This document shows positions 32,670 to 40,835 of a DNA stretch of 44,950 nt, piece by piece; the stretch's first letter is position 1, and each line of letters starts with the position of its first letter. The notes under the pieces were generated by a model. It saw nothing but the letters and a program-made list of their open reading frames with translations, was not told the DNA's origin and ran no database searches. The position numbers and the translations under genes are program-made. Source of the DNA: Holdemania massiliensis AP2 (GTDB lineage Bacteria; Bacillota_I; Bacilli_A; Erysipelotrichales; Erysipelotrichaceae); contig NZ_HE998570.1 in assembly GCF_000327285.1 (NCBI RefSeq), positions 39,041-83,990 on the forward strand, in the 5' to 3' direction.

Positions 32670-33551
32670 TTAAAATATCATGGAATTCAGTTCTAATTTT
32701 AACTTAGCTAATTGTTCCGTGGTTACTTTTGTGCATTCGATAATCAAATCATCGTTCAGGTGCTTGCGAAGCAGTGAGCGGGCTACATTCAGGCGTTCTT
32801 CTTCTCTTCCTTCATATTTGATTTGGGCTCGATCTCTCAGTTCTTTATCGCGTGCAAAGGCTGCGTCACGGATGGCTGGATCATTGCTGATGGCATTCAT
32901 AATTTCACTCGCCTCCTTAAATATGTCTTGCCGTCGAACTAACTCTGCGACGATTGGATCACTAAGTTCATCATCGTAGTATTTGATAAACCAGAGCCAT
33001 TGTTCAATTTCATTGAGTTCATCATAACTATGCTTCACTTGAATTATCTTTGCTATCTCAATGATATAAATTGTCATCAAATTTGTCAAGCAGTCATGAT
33101 CATCAATTTCCTGAAACTGATAAGCATGGATCGCTTTGTCGGAAAAATGTTCTTTTGGGGGAAAAAGATAATCCAGAAAGAAGACCTGAATCACAGGCAT
33201 TAGATCAGAGTAATGAAGCCCTTTGTTTTCCTGTTGGGTTAACAACATCGAGGCGTAATAGACCGCTCGGTTTTCGATCTGCATTTTTGATGTCTGCATC
33301 TCCAAATTAAGATAGGCACGAGGAATGAACTGAGCGCTGACATCAAGGCGGATATCTTTCCCTTGATCGTTGGGAGCGTAGAGTTCCGTGGCGCTGCGTT
33401 TTTCGACTTTCACCCGGGAGCGAATTAATTTTGTGGTTAAGTCTTCAAGCATGCGTCCGTCTTTGTCGGAGTCATAGGTGAAGAAGGCTTTAAAAACGAA
33501 ATCATTGGTTAAGTGAAGGCTGGGCCGTTTTTGCGTTTGATCTTTATCCAT
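32670..33551 (-). CDS. Rpn family PD-(D/E)XK nuclease (putative transposase family)
   Basis: 293 aa from the ATG at 33551, with GGAGG nine bases upstream; the TTG at 33557 is too close to it. LTNDFVFKAFF near residue 15 and the nuclease core KDIRLDVSAQF ... YLNLEMQTSK near 68-90 (Asp and Glu-x-Gln) match Rpn/PDDEXK transposase-family proteins. These are recombination-promoting nucleases spread by transfer. The C-terminal part is helical and charged, with an EGREEERLNVARSLL segment typical of the family. No terminal inverted repeats or target duplication were seen. Confidence 0.85.
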   Translation of the reverse strand: MDKDQTQKRPSLHLTNDFVFKAFFTYDSDKDGRMLEDLTTKLIRSRVKVEKRSATELYAPNDQGKDIRLDVSAQFIPRAYLNLEMQTSKMQIENRAVYYASMLLTQQENKGLHYSDLMPVIQVFFLDYLFPPKEHFSDKAIHAYQFQEIDDHDCLTNLMTIYIIEIAKIIQVKHSYDELNEIEQWLWFIKYYDDELSDPIVAELVRRQDIFKEASEIMNAISNDPAIRDAAFARDKELRDRAQIKYEGREEERLNVARSLLRKHLNDDLIIECTKVTTEQLAKLKLELNSMIF

Positions 33552-33659
33552 AGGCAATGACCTCCACCTTCGATATTGCGGAAAAGGACAAAAAGCCCCG
33601 CAAAAAGAGGAAAAAACTTCAAGTTTTATCAGACCGTCACAAACCAGAACTATTTCTTA

Positions 33660-33692
33660 AAAAAACCACAAGACAGATTCTATCCTGTGGTC
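33660..33692 (-). terminator. terminator of the MoxR-DUF58-DUF4129 operon
   Basis: On the reverse strand, ACCACA...TGTGGT with an inner GA/TC pairing, followed by seven T. Confidence 0.7.
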
Positions 33693-33716
33693 TTTGTTCG
33701 TGAATGTGTGTATAGA

Positions 33717-34895
33717 TTAAGGCCGGTAGCGTTCTTCATTATAAGCCTGCGTCAGCTTTTCAAACTGATCATCGGCCTCATCCGCTTGAACTTCTGACCA
33801 GTATTCCCAAGGCGTCGTATGCGGCGCGTAAGGATGACCTTTTTCAATCCGTTCATCAACCGCTTCCTTGTATTGCTTCCGAATGGGAGAGAGAACTTCA
33901 GGATGCAGCCAAGCCTGCAGGCGCTGGCGCAAATTCGGCCGGACAGGGATTTCAGAGCTGTTGATTTCTTCGCTCGCAAATCCGCCTTCCAAGGAAACCG
34001 GGCGGGATTTGCGGATCAGCCGAATCAGCCAGCGAATCAGAGAAACAAGCAGAAACACCGCGGCGATCAGCAGAATGAACGCCAGAATCCCATTGAAAAG
34101 AGAGGAGGTAGCCGCTGATGATTCAGGACTGGGCGTCATCGCAGCGTCCGGCTGCGGTGTAAGCGCCGGGGCCGATTCAGTCCCTTTCTGCTGAGAAAGA
34201 ATCCAGCGGATCAAGCTTTGCAGCGACAGAATGATCGCCGAGAAGACAAAGGCAAACGCTTCGATTAAAAAGCTTAAAATCCATGTCAGTCCCTGGCTGA
34301 GCAGCTGCGCCAGAAAGAGAATCATCGAGCTTATCGGGCTGATGAGCAACGTAACGAACAACTGCATTCCCGCCAATTTTAATAACAGTTTTTCCTGATC
34401 CTGATCTAAATTCATCAAGGAAGCCGGATGAGCTGGGTTGACAAATTGCGACTGAACCCGCAGGCATAATGCGGCTAAGACTAACAGCAGCGAATAGCGG
34501 ATCAAGGCCGGGGAAGGACTCACCAGATTTAAAAGAACCAGAGTCAGGCCGCCGATGCCCAACCGGCCCCACGAACAGTCGCGCAGCTCTTTCAATGAAA
34601 AAATCAACCCGGTTTCCAACATTAAGCCGACGGCGGTCAGTCCTATCGTCAGAACATCCCGATGCGTAGGAATCAGCACAGCAAAGAGGAGAATGCAGAG
34701 GAAGAACAGTCCGGTTCGCAGCGCCGGCTTTTTCTCACAGGATAAATGCGACAGCCCCCACTGAACAAAGAAAAACAGTCCGCATCCAAGCAGCGAAAGG
34801 GTTTGCGAAAGAAAGGTCTGGACGAGAACGAACATGATCCATAAACCGCAAAGACATTGCTGCAGGGAAATTAAATAAGGAAAGAAACGTTTCAT
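33717..34895 (-). CDS. DUF4129 domain membrane protein
   Basis: 392 aa, with several membrane segments in residues 1-175, another pair near 180-235 and one near 265-290. The C-terminal cytosolic tail resembles DUF4129, with PWEYWSEVQADEADDQFEKL and YNEERYR. A transglutaminase domain, often found in this position, is missing. Third gene after MoxR and DUF58; the start overlaps the DUF58 stop by 4 bases. Probably part of a membrane complex of unknown role. Confidence 0.7.
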   Translation of the reverse strand: MKRFFPYLISLQQCLCGLWIMFVLVQTFLSQTLSLLGCGLFFFVQWGLSHLSCEKKPALRTGLFFLCILLFAVLIPTHRDVLTIGLTAVGLMLETGLIFSLKELRDCSWGRLGIGGLTLVLLNLVSPSPALIRYSLLLVLAALCLRVQSQFVNPAHPASLMNLDQDQEKLLLKLAGMQLFVTLLISPISSMILFLAQLLSQGLTWILSFLIEAFAFVFSAIILSLQSLIRWILSQQKGTESAPALTPQPDAAMTPSPESSAATSSLFNGILAFILLIAAVFLLVSLIRWLIRLIRKSRPVSLEGGFASEEINSSEIPVRPNLRQRLQAWLHPEVLSPIRKQYKEAVDERIEKGHPYAPHTTPWEYWSEVQADEADDQFEKLTQAYNEERYRP

Positions 34896-36013
34896 TCCCT
34901 TTCCTCCTTCCTTAAAGACAGAACATCGCAGTTCTCCGGCAAGCCCTTAAGATCCGGCAGCGTCCAGCATACCAGGGTGACCGCTGTACCTTGGGCGCAA
35001 ATCTTCATCACCCATTCCTGTAAAGGCTCAGTCAAAGTATTCAGAATCAACAGGCAATGATGCGCGGCGTCCAGCAGCTGCGGATAACGCTGAAATAACC
35101 GTGTCGGCTCACTCAGCGGATAGGGTGCGGCGCAGGCTAACAGATCCAGACAGCTGACTGTATGGTTCAAACTGTGATCACAGACTGAGGTGTCCGCAAC
35201 GGTAAACCGCACGACCGCATTGGTTACCAACGCCGTTGGCAGCTGCTGGCGCTGGCTTTGATCCAGCATGGCGGCGGCGAACTGCACGGCCCTTTCCATA
35301 AATTCCGCATCATCCGCAAACAAATTTTGAATCGACTGCAAAATTAAGAAAATTGAAAACGCCGGATCTGAGGTGTGATCGTATTCTTTTACGTATAATG
35401 ACTGGTACCGTGCCGTTGCCCGCCAGTCGATATCGCGGAAGCTGTCCTGCGGCTGATATGGACGGACGCCCGTATAAAAAATCGGATCGGGATAAAGCCA
35501 GCGCCGAACTGAGCGCTGACCCTGCAGCCCGCAGGGATGAGCGGCAAGGGATGAAGGAAACTGCCGCAGCGGATGAACGATACACAATCGCGGCTGCGCC
35601 TGCGGTCCATCCAGCTGAGTCAGGCTTAAATAATCAGAAAGGGAAGTGGTCACCCGGAACTCCCCGGCCCCCCGCTGCCGGGCGATGAACTTCAGCGTCC
35701 GGGTTTTTTTCTGCCTTCCGGCCAGCGTCGTATGCAGGACAAGCGCTGAAGCCGTGCTTTCATCGTTCAAAATGAGATCCGGTTCCAGACATTCCAGGAT
35801 GGCGGGAAACAGAATCCGTGCGGAAACATGCGGAACACTCATGCGTTTCTTATTTTCTAAAATCACCGTCAACGTCAGGGTCTGTCCCGGCTCCAGCCGG
35901 CTGACATCACTGAGCAGCGTGATGCTCAGCTCGCGCGCTCCCTGCCGTTCAAAGTAAAGACGGCCCAGCTGGACAAGCGTCAGACCGAGAATAAAGATTA
36001 ACAACAGCGTCAT
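34892..36013 (-). CDS. DUF58 domain-containing protein
   Basis: 373 aa with an N-terminal membrane anchor (residues 1-18). The DUF58 core is clear: YTGVRPYQPQDSFRDIDWRA near 180-200, then TARYQSLYVKEYD. The family has a vWA-like fold and works with MoxR ATPases, as here, six bases downstream of one. The domain before the core resembles a beta-sandwich. Possibly used for assembly of a membrane complex. Confidence 0.88.
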   Translation of the reverse strand: MTLLLIFILGLTLVQLGRLYFERQGARELSITLLSDVSRLEPGQTLTLTVILENKKRMSVPHVSARILFPAILECLEPDLILNDESTASALVLHTTLAGRQKKTRTLKFIARQRGAGEFRVTTSLSDYLSLTQLDGPQAQPRLCIVHPLRQFPSSLAAHPCGLQGQRSVRRWLYPDPIFYTGVRPYQPQDSFRDIDWRATARYQSLYVKEYDHTSDPAFSIFLILQSIQNLFADDAEFMERAVQFAAAMLDQSQRQQLPTALVTNAVVRFTVADTSVCDHSLNHTVSCLDLLACAAPYPLSEPTRLFQRYPQLLDAAHHCLLILNTLTEPLQEWVMKICAQGTAVTLVCWTLPDLKGLPENCDVLSLRKEERE

Positions 36014-36019
36014 AGGGAA

Positions 36020-36967
36020 TCAACCCTGAAACTTTTCAACCGGCACTGGAATTTCTTCAAGAATCTGGGCTAAGACGGCTTCCGCTTGCCGATCTGATCC
36101 CAGGCTCAATCCTCCCAGAATCAAACGGTGAGTCAGTACCGGCTGGGCACAGGCTTTTAAATCATCCGGCAGCACATAATCCCGTCCCTCCATGGCCGCT
36201 TTTGCCTTGGCGCAGCGGATCCAGGCTAAAGCGCCGCGGGGACTGACGCCCAGCTGAATTCGCTCATGGGCTCGTGTCTTACTGATAACTTGTAAAGCAT
36301 AGTTTAATAAGACATCATGGATGCGGACGGCATCGACTTCTCTGCGCATCGCTAATAACTGCGCTCCATCCAGAACCGCGTCCAATTTTGGCATTGAGGC
36401 CTGCGCACTAAGGTTCTTCAGCATCCGCACTTCTTCCTGCGGCGAAGGATAACCCGGATGAATGCGAACCATGAAACGGTCAATCTGCGCTTCCGGAAGC
36501 GGGAAGGTTCCTTGATTTTCGATCGGATTCTGCGTCGCGATGACGAAAAACGGCTCCGGCAGCGGGTAGGTTGTTCCTTCCACGCTGATCTGATGTTCTT
36601 CCATGGCTTCCAGTAAACTGGATTGAGTCCGCGGGGCAGCCCGGTTGATCTCATCCGCCAGCACCAGCTGCGTGAATAAAGGGCCGGGGCGGAACTCAAA
36701 TTCACCTTTGGCCTGATTGTAAAACTGAATGCCGATCAGATCCGACGGCATCAGATCCGGCGTGAACTGAACCCGTTTAAACGAGAGGTTCAGCGATTGC
36801 GCGACAGCCTTGGCCAAGGTTGTTTTGCCTGTGCCTGGAACATCTTCCAACAGAATGTGGCCCCCTGCTAACAAGCTCATCATCATCAAATCGCAGCTCT
36901 GTTCACTGCCGACCAGAATCTGTTGAATATTTTTCTTTAATAAAACGGCGGCTTCCTGACATTTCAT
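36020..36967 (-). CDS. MoxR family AAA+ ATPase
   Basis: 315 aa from the ATG at 36967, behind AGGAGGG; the ATG at 36973 sits directly on the ribosome binding site. Walker A is in LEDVPGTGKTTLAKAVAQ near residue 40, Walker B in LVLADEINRAAPRTQSSLLE near 105, and sensor 1 in FFVIATQNPIENQGTFPLPE near 140. MoxR ATPases act as chaperones, often activating a metal-binding vWA protein. First gene of this three-gene operon, with TATAAT about 45 bases upstream. Confidence 0.93.
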   Translation of the reverse strand: MKCQEAAVLLKKNIQQILVGSEQSCDLMMMSLLAGGHILLEDVPGTGKTTLAKAVAQSLNLSFKRVQFTPDLMPSDLIGIQFYNQAKGEFEFRPGPLFTQLVLADEINRAAPRTQSSLLEAMEEHQISVEGTTYPLPEPFFVIATQNPIENQGTFPLPEAQIDRFMVRIHPGYPSPQEEVRMLKNLSAQASMPKLDAVLDGAQLLAMRREVDAVRIHDVLLNYALQVISKTRAHERIQLGVSPRGALAWIRCAKAKAAMEGRDYVLPDDLKACAQPVLTHRLILGGLSLGSDRQAEAVLAQILEEIPVPVEKFQG

Positions 36968-37317
36968 GGTCATCCCTCCTGAGGTTTTTCTTATTTTACC
37001 ATGAAAAAGCATCAGATTATAAAAGAGAATGAATTGAATGCGCATAAAAATTTATTTTAAAAGCGCGCTTTTCTGTTTAAAGACTTAGTTTAGAAGACGG
37101 GAATGACTGCGCTTTCCTGAAAAACCAAGATATTATTTTGTTGGGAACGTCTTGCTTTTTTGAAGCAAGACGGGCCGCCGGTACAGGCTTATTTAATGCT
37201 TATCTGTTCAAATTGGACGGAAATTCATAAAAAGATAAAAGTCATAAATGAAATCAAGGAAATGAAGTCCTGCGTTACGGATTATCTTATACCTCAATGA
37301 TGAACCAGGGGGAAGAA
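36968..37317. other. intergenic region with a strong hairpin
   Basis: About 350 bp with no supported gene. CGTCTTGCTT / AAGCAAGACG (37148-37172) is a perfect 10-bp hairpin with a 5-base loop, not tied to either neighbour's 3' end. Confidence 0.5.
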
Positions 37318-37455
37318 ATGAAAAAATATATAGCCTTTATAGCGGCAAAAACATCTTATATCATAAGGTCAGGAACAGAACCGATCATAGACAGGGATCA
37401 TTTTGATCATCGGATGGATTCTGCGCTAAAAGCTTCAGATCAAAAACCGTTCTGA
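37318..37455 (+). CDS. small ORF, hypothetical
   Basis: 45 codons with a good AGGGGGAAG ribosome binding site. The N terminus MKKYIAFIAAKTSYIIRSGT is mildly hydrophobic; the rest is polar. No homolog recognised. The ribosome binding site is the main reason to list it; it may be a chance frame. Confidence 0.35.
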   Translation: MKKYIAFIAAKTSYIIRSGTEPIIDRDHFDHRMDSALKASDQKPF

Positions 37456-37670
37456 CTGCATGACTTGGAAAGGAATTTTCTGAATTTAGACAAAAAGTCC
37501 CAAACTGTTCACATCTGTTTCATTGAATCTGCAGCCATTCAATGAGATAATAAAGCCAATCGGAAATTGACGTTTCCTGTCTAAACGTAAAAAGACCGTG
37601 ATTTCTGATCCCATAAATACTCTGATGCGGCTGAAAAGCATTTTATATCGTTAATGGAAAGGAGCCGACA

Positions 37671-38495
37671 ATGCGAAAAGGAAATCGTTTATTATTGATC
37701 ATGACAGGCTTGCTGGGGCTTTGCGCCGCGGTGCTGCTGCTTTTAGTCAGCGTATTCCGGGTTGAAAGCCTGACCCTGATTGAACAGAACACAGAATTGA
37801 TCTATCAAAGCCGTTCCTCGGAAATGATGGGTTTTGAATTCAGTTATCTAAGCGCTCAGGATGAACCTAAAACCGTGGATTCCATGCGTTTTGTCGCCAA
37901 GGATTTTCCTGTGTATGTGATCGGCCGGACAACGCAGAGCTTCGGTCCGTTTGAAGTGACGACCGTGCAGGCTGTCATTGCCCCGATGGAAACCGAATGG
38001 CCGGAGAGCGGCGGGCTGGATTTGTCCGATGCGATATTAACGTTTACTGACGGCAGTGAAGAACAGATTCGTTTGGGAAAGCTGAAGCTGGTGCCGAAAG
38101 AGAAGAACGAGGGTCCGTTTGAAATTACTGAAATGACATCCAAGGATGACGGCAGCTTTACGATTCGCTTAAACGCGACAAAGATGCTGCACTTTGCCAG
38201 TATTTCCAGCACTACGGCAGAAAATGTATTGGACGTGCTGGAGCTGATTATCAACGATAAGCCGGTGGAGGAATGGAAGGGCTTGTTGGTGCCGCAGGGT
38301 GAAATTGTCATTCAGGGCAGCTTTAAGGAAAAAACGGTCGATCCGCTGCAGTCGATGCGGCTGAGTCCGACGATGACGTTGGAGGATGAAAAAGGCAATC
38401 CTTTTGATCTGCAGTTCTCCACGCAGCGCAAACGGCAGGAAGGCTTTAATGTTTTTAATCTGTTGTCAACCACACGAAAGGGGGACAGCGAATGA
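37671..38495 (+). CDS. hypothetical membrane-anchored protein
   Basis: 274 aa with an AAAGGAG site. There is one N-terminal membrane segment (residues 7-27) and a beta-rich extracytoplasmic domain of about 240 residues with no Cys near the anchor. It contains no motif I recognise. Overlaps the next gene by four bases (ATGA), so the two form a unit. Function unknown. Confidence 0.8.
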   Translation: MRKGNRLLLIMTGLLGLCAAVLLLLVSVFRVESLTLIEQNTELIYQSRSSEMMGFEFSYLSAQDEPKTVDSMRFVAKDFPVYVIGRTTQSFGPFEVTTVQAVIAPMETEWPESGGLDLSDAILTFTDGSEEQIRLGKLKLVPKEKNEGPFEITEMTSKDDGSFTIRLNATKMLHFASISSTTAENVLDVLELIINDKPVEEWKGLLVPQGEIVIQGSFKEKTVDPLQSMRLSPTMTLEDEKGNPFDLQFSTQRKRQEGFNVFNLLSTTRKGDSE

Positions 38496-39040
38496 AAAAA
38501 GGAATGCTTTTGATTTTCTGGGGTTTGATGTTTCTGACCCTGACGATTGTGAAACTGCCTTGGGAGGGTCTGGTCTGGGTTTTCAATATGATCGGCTACG
38601 GCTTATGTGCCATCGGCATGATGATGAACTTTCGCAGCAGTGAGATCCGGGCTTTTCTGATTTCCGGCCTCGGCTTGCTGGGCGCGATGATCTGCTGCCT
38701 GCTTTCTCTGGCTGCCAGTTTGCCGTTACGATACAGCGGAATTCTGATGCTGGTCTGCCGGATCTTTGAGCTGTTCGGCTTCGCTAAGATGTTTGAAGGC
38801 TGCTGGCGGCAATTCCGTCGCCGCCGGCTGCGGGAAAAGGCTAAGGAAACTGATCTTCGCATGAAAATCTACATGCTTGCGTTTACTTGCTGCGCGATCG
38901 CTGAAGCGGCCTGCTGGTTTATCGGCGCAGCCTGGGCGTCCCAGATTGTTCAGCTGATTATCCGTTTTGTCTACGGCATGTTAATGGCCTGTGTCATGCT
39001 GTACTCGGAAAGTGATTCGCTGCTTCCGATAGAAGAATAA
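38492..39040 (+). CDS. hypothetical integral membrane protein
   Basis: 182 aa, about six hydrophobic segments. A basic loop RQFRRRRLREKAKE near 108-121 suggests the cytoplasmic side. Translationally coupled to the preceding gene, so probably its partner. No family recognised. Confidence 0.8.
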   Translation: MKKGMLLIFWGLMFLTLTIVKLPWEGLVWVFNMIGYGLCAIGMMMNFRSSEIRAFLISGLGLLGAMICCLLSLAASLPLRYSGILMLVCRIFELFGFAKMFEGCWRQFRRRRLREKAKETDLRMKIYMLAFTCCAIAEAACWFIGAAWASQIVQLIIRFVYGMLMACVMLYSESDSLLPIEE

Positions 39041-39052
39041 AAGGTCAGATTA

Positions 39053-39169
39053 ATGACAAAAGAAAATCTGCAATTAGACAATGACTCTAAGCGCACTGTT
39101 TATGAATTAAGCGGAAAAGAGCAGCAAAGCGGTGCTTTAGTTAAAATTATTCTTAAGGATGTGAATTAA
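39053..39169 (+). CDS. small ORF, hypothetical
   Basis: 38 codons, 12 bases after the membrane protein gene, with AAGG eight bases upstream. It reads MTKENLQLDNDSKRTVYELS then GKEQQSGALVKIILKDVN, a soluble-looking composition. A hairpin (39164-39198; TTAATT...CCTGCGG / CTGCGGG...AATTAA) starts at its stop. Low confidence. Confidence 0.35.
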   Translation: MTKENLQLDNDSKRTVYELSGKEQQSGALVKIILKDVN

Positions 39170-39262
39170 TTCCTGCGGATAAACCTGCGGGATAATTAAG
39201 ATTATGTTTTGAAGGTTTTTAAGAATTTTAAGGAAGCACTGAAAACGGTTATCCTTGTTAGG

Positions 39263-39268
39263 TATAAT
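39263..39268 (+). promoter_or_regulatory. -10 element of the structured RNA
   Basis: TATAAT in GTTAGGTATAATTC, seven bases before the inferred 5' end near 39275. The -35 is weak. Confidence 0.5.
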
Positions 39269-39274
39269 TCTTTA

Positions 39275-39515
39275 AATATGGCTATTCAACGAAATAAGCG
39301 AGGATTCCCCCCACCTCTGCAGGGGGAGAGAAATTATCAAAAACAGGCTTAACGCAGAGGTGGGCATCGATCCCCCACGGACATGAAGTTAAGCCAATCT
39401 GGAAACGAGATAAAGGCAGCAACGCTGCCGTGTCATGTTGAGCGATATAGGACTCATCATCGGGATTGGAATAAAATAAGTTTGAGAAAAATCCAGGAAG
39501 TCCCTGGATTTTTTG
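39275..39515 (+). ncRNA. putative structured RNA of about 240 nt, class unassigned
   Basis: A forward transcript bounded by a TATAAT and a strong terminator, with no good forward coding frame. Stem 1 pairs 39310-39320 (CCCACCTCTGC) with 39354-39364, 11 bp. Stem 2 pairs 39346-39353 (GGCTTAAC) with 39388-39395, 8 bp. The strand order is 1-2-1'-2', and 2 abuts 1' with no gap, which is an H-type pseudoknot. GGGGGA at 39322-39327 can also pair with TCCCCC at 39371-39376. A hairpin GGCAGC-AAC-GCTGCC follows at 39415-39429. It matches neither 6S, SRP, RNase P nor tmRNA features I know; a raiA-type RNA has not been excluded. The 5' end is approximate. Confidence 0.6.
39487..39515. terminator. terminator shared by the structured RNA and the deoR-like gene
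   Basis: Perfect 11-bp AAAAATCCAGG / CCTGGATTTTT with a 5-base loop and T tracts on both strands. It ends 30 bases from the reverse-strand stop at 39545. Confidence 0.88.
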
Positions 39516-39544
39516 CTTTCTTAAGCACAGAATTGATTTTCCTG

Positions 39545-40323
39545 TTAAGCCTGAACGATTCGGAAACCGGCCTGCGTTAACATACTGATTTGTTCTGCTG
39601 ATGCTTGATAATCCGTGATGACCTGATCCACGCTGTCGGCGTAGCAGATCACTCTGAGTTCCGTATTGCATAGTTTGGTATGATCTGCCAGAACGACCGT
39701 TTTATCCGCCTGTCTGATCATCAGCTGCTTGATCGAATTTTCCGGTATGCTGGAACTGGTGACTGTGCCGTTCTGATCCAAGCCATTAGGCGTTATGAAG
39801 CATAGGTTGCTTCGGTAGGCTTTAACAATCAGCTCAGAAACATCATCATGAAATGATTCGTGCTGAACATCTAAGAATCCCCCAGCTAAGTACAGCTGGA
39901 TGTGCGGAGATTTTGAGATAATCGTTGCTGCGGAAAAAGAATTGGTCACAATCGTGCACGGAATTTTGGCGTCGACTATTTTTTTGGCGAGCATCATATT
40001 CGTCGTGCCGGAATCCAATGTCAAAATCATATTCGGCTGAATCAGATTCTTGACAACATAATCTGCTATTTGTTTTTTTCTTCCACTTCCCGGTTCATGC
40101 GCTTGGAAATGACGGAGTTCCGGCCGGTGCTTTCATTGGCCACCGCACCGCCGAAGACGCGCTGCAGCACACCTTCCTTTTCCAGTTTGCTCAAATCATT
40201 GCGAATCGTCGCTTCGCTGCAATTTAAAAGGACAACCAGCTCCTGCAATGTCAAGGTTCCCTTTGAGCACAATAAATCGCGGATGCGCGACTGGCGCTCC
40301 ATGGCTTTTTGTGATGTTTGCAT
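39545..40323 (-). pseudogene. DeoR family regulator interrupted by a -1 frame change
   Basis: Two frames together give a full-length DeoR/GlpR regulator of about 259 residues. The first (40323 to 40066, 85 codons) has the helix-turn-helix LTLQELVVLLNCSEATIRND. The second carries the sugar-phosphate-binding domain (LTLDSGTTNMMLA; FITPNGLDQNGTV; VVLADHTK). The first frame stops at TAG six bases past the heptamer A AAA AAC (40078-40072), read in the X XXY YYZ register. A -1 slip restores the frame as CAA ATA GCA. Either an indel in the seven-A run or programmed frameshifting would explain it. Divergent from nagA; if functional it probably controls that operon. Confidence 0.85.
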
Positions 40324-40347
40324 AAAAACCTCCGTCTGATACCTATT

Positions 40348-40375
40348 ATTTTATCAAAATTATTGGTTCAAGCAA
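40348..40375 (-). promoter_or_regulatory. promoter of the deoR-like gene
   Basis: On the reverse strand, TTGCTT (-35) and TAAAAT (-10) with spacing 16, about 25 bases before the start at 40323. Confidence 0.55.
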
Positions 40376-40425
40376 TCCTGTTTCCCAATCTTATTGAAAT
40401 CGAAAGGAGGATTACCCTAATTTTA

Positions 40426-40454
40426 TTGATATGAACAAAAATAAGTGATAATAT
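40426..40454 (+). promoter_or_regulatory. promoter upstream of the nagA operon
   Basis: TTGATA and TAATAT with spacing 17, the best promoter in the deoR-nagA gap. It lies about 380 bases before nagA, so either the leader is long or it also serves the small ORF at 40503. Confidence 0.55.
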
Positions 40455-40502
40455 TATTGTATCCGATAGAAATGAGATGTAAAATTATGGAGGCCACGAA
40501 TA

Positions 40503-40655
40503 TTGAATGGCGTCGAATTGACGATTGATGAATGTATGATCGCCGATGGGATGACAGAGATATCCTTTGTTCCTGATCAGAGAGGTAATTTTGCTTTTGA
40601 TAGAAGCGATATCTATCCATTCGCAATATGTTGTTTACTGAAGAAAGTTCTGTGA
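40503..40655 (+). CDS. small ORF upstream of nagA, hypothetical or relic
   Basis: 50 codons from a TTG start with GGAGG nine bases upstream. It reads MNGVELTIDECMIADGMTEI then SFVPDQRGNFAFDRSDIYPF, ending AICCLLKKVL. The composition is protein-like, but I know no family. It could be a leader peptide, a small gene, or the end of a degraded one. A perfect 8-bp hairpin (40674-40694, GCAAAACG / CGTTTTGC) follows 18 bases later. Confidence 0.35.
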   Translation: MNGVELTIDECMIADGMTEISFVPDQRGNFAFDRSDIYPFAICCLLKKVL

Positions 40656-40835
40656 GCAAATGAGCAACGTGAGGCAAAACGGTATTCGTTTTGCGCAGCC
40701 GTCATTTATTCATTGGGCAAGAAACTGCAAAGCATTCAGAGTGTTTGGATTCAAAAATAAAAATCGTTGGCCTTCCTGAAGCGGATCAATTAAATCTCAT
40801 GGCATAGGAGCTTGAAGAAAGAGGAGGAATATTTC
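40656..40835. other. leader between the small ORF and nagA
   Basis: 180 bases with the GCAAAACG/CGTTTTGC hairpin at 40674-40694 and no T tract behind it. No operator-like repeat was found for the DeoR protein. Confidence 0.4.

Noticed and set aside
32670-33551. Complete insertion sequence around the Rpn-type gene
   Set aside because: I searched the flanks for terminal inverted repeats and a target duplication and found none.
39275-39515. 5S rRNA, because of the string GAAGTTAAGC
   Set aside because: Only these ten bases fit. The 5S stems, the length and any adjacent rRNA genes are absent.
39275-39515. 6S RNA
   Set aside because: The two ends do not form the long closing stem, and the middle is a pseudoknot and not an open bubble.
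39282-39671. 129-codon reverse-strand ORF across the structured RNA
   Set aside because: It overlaps the end of the DeoR-like gene in another frame, crosses the terminator and lacks a ribosome binding site. Its length follows from the GC-rich stems.
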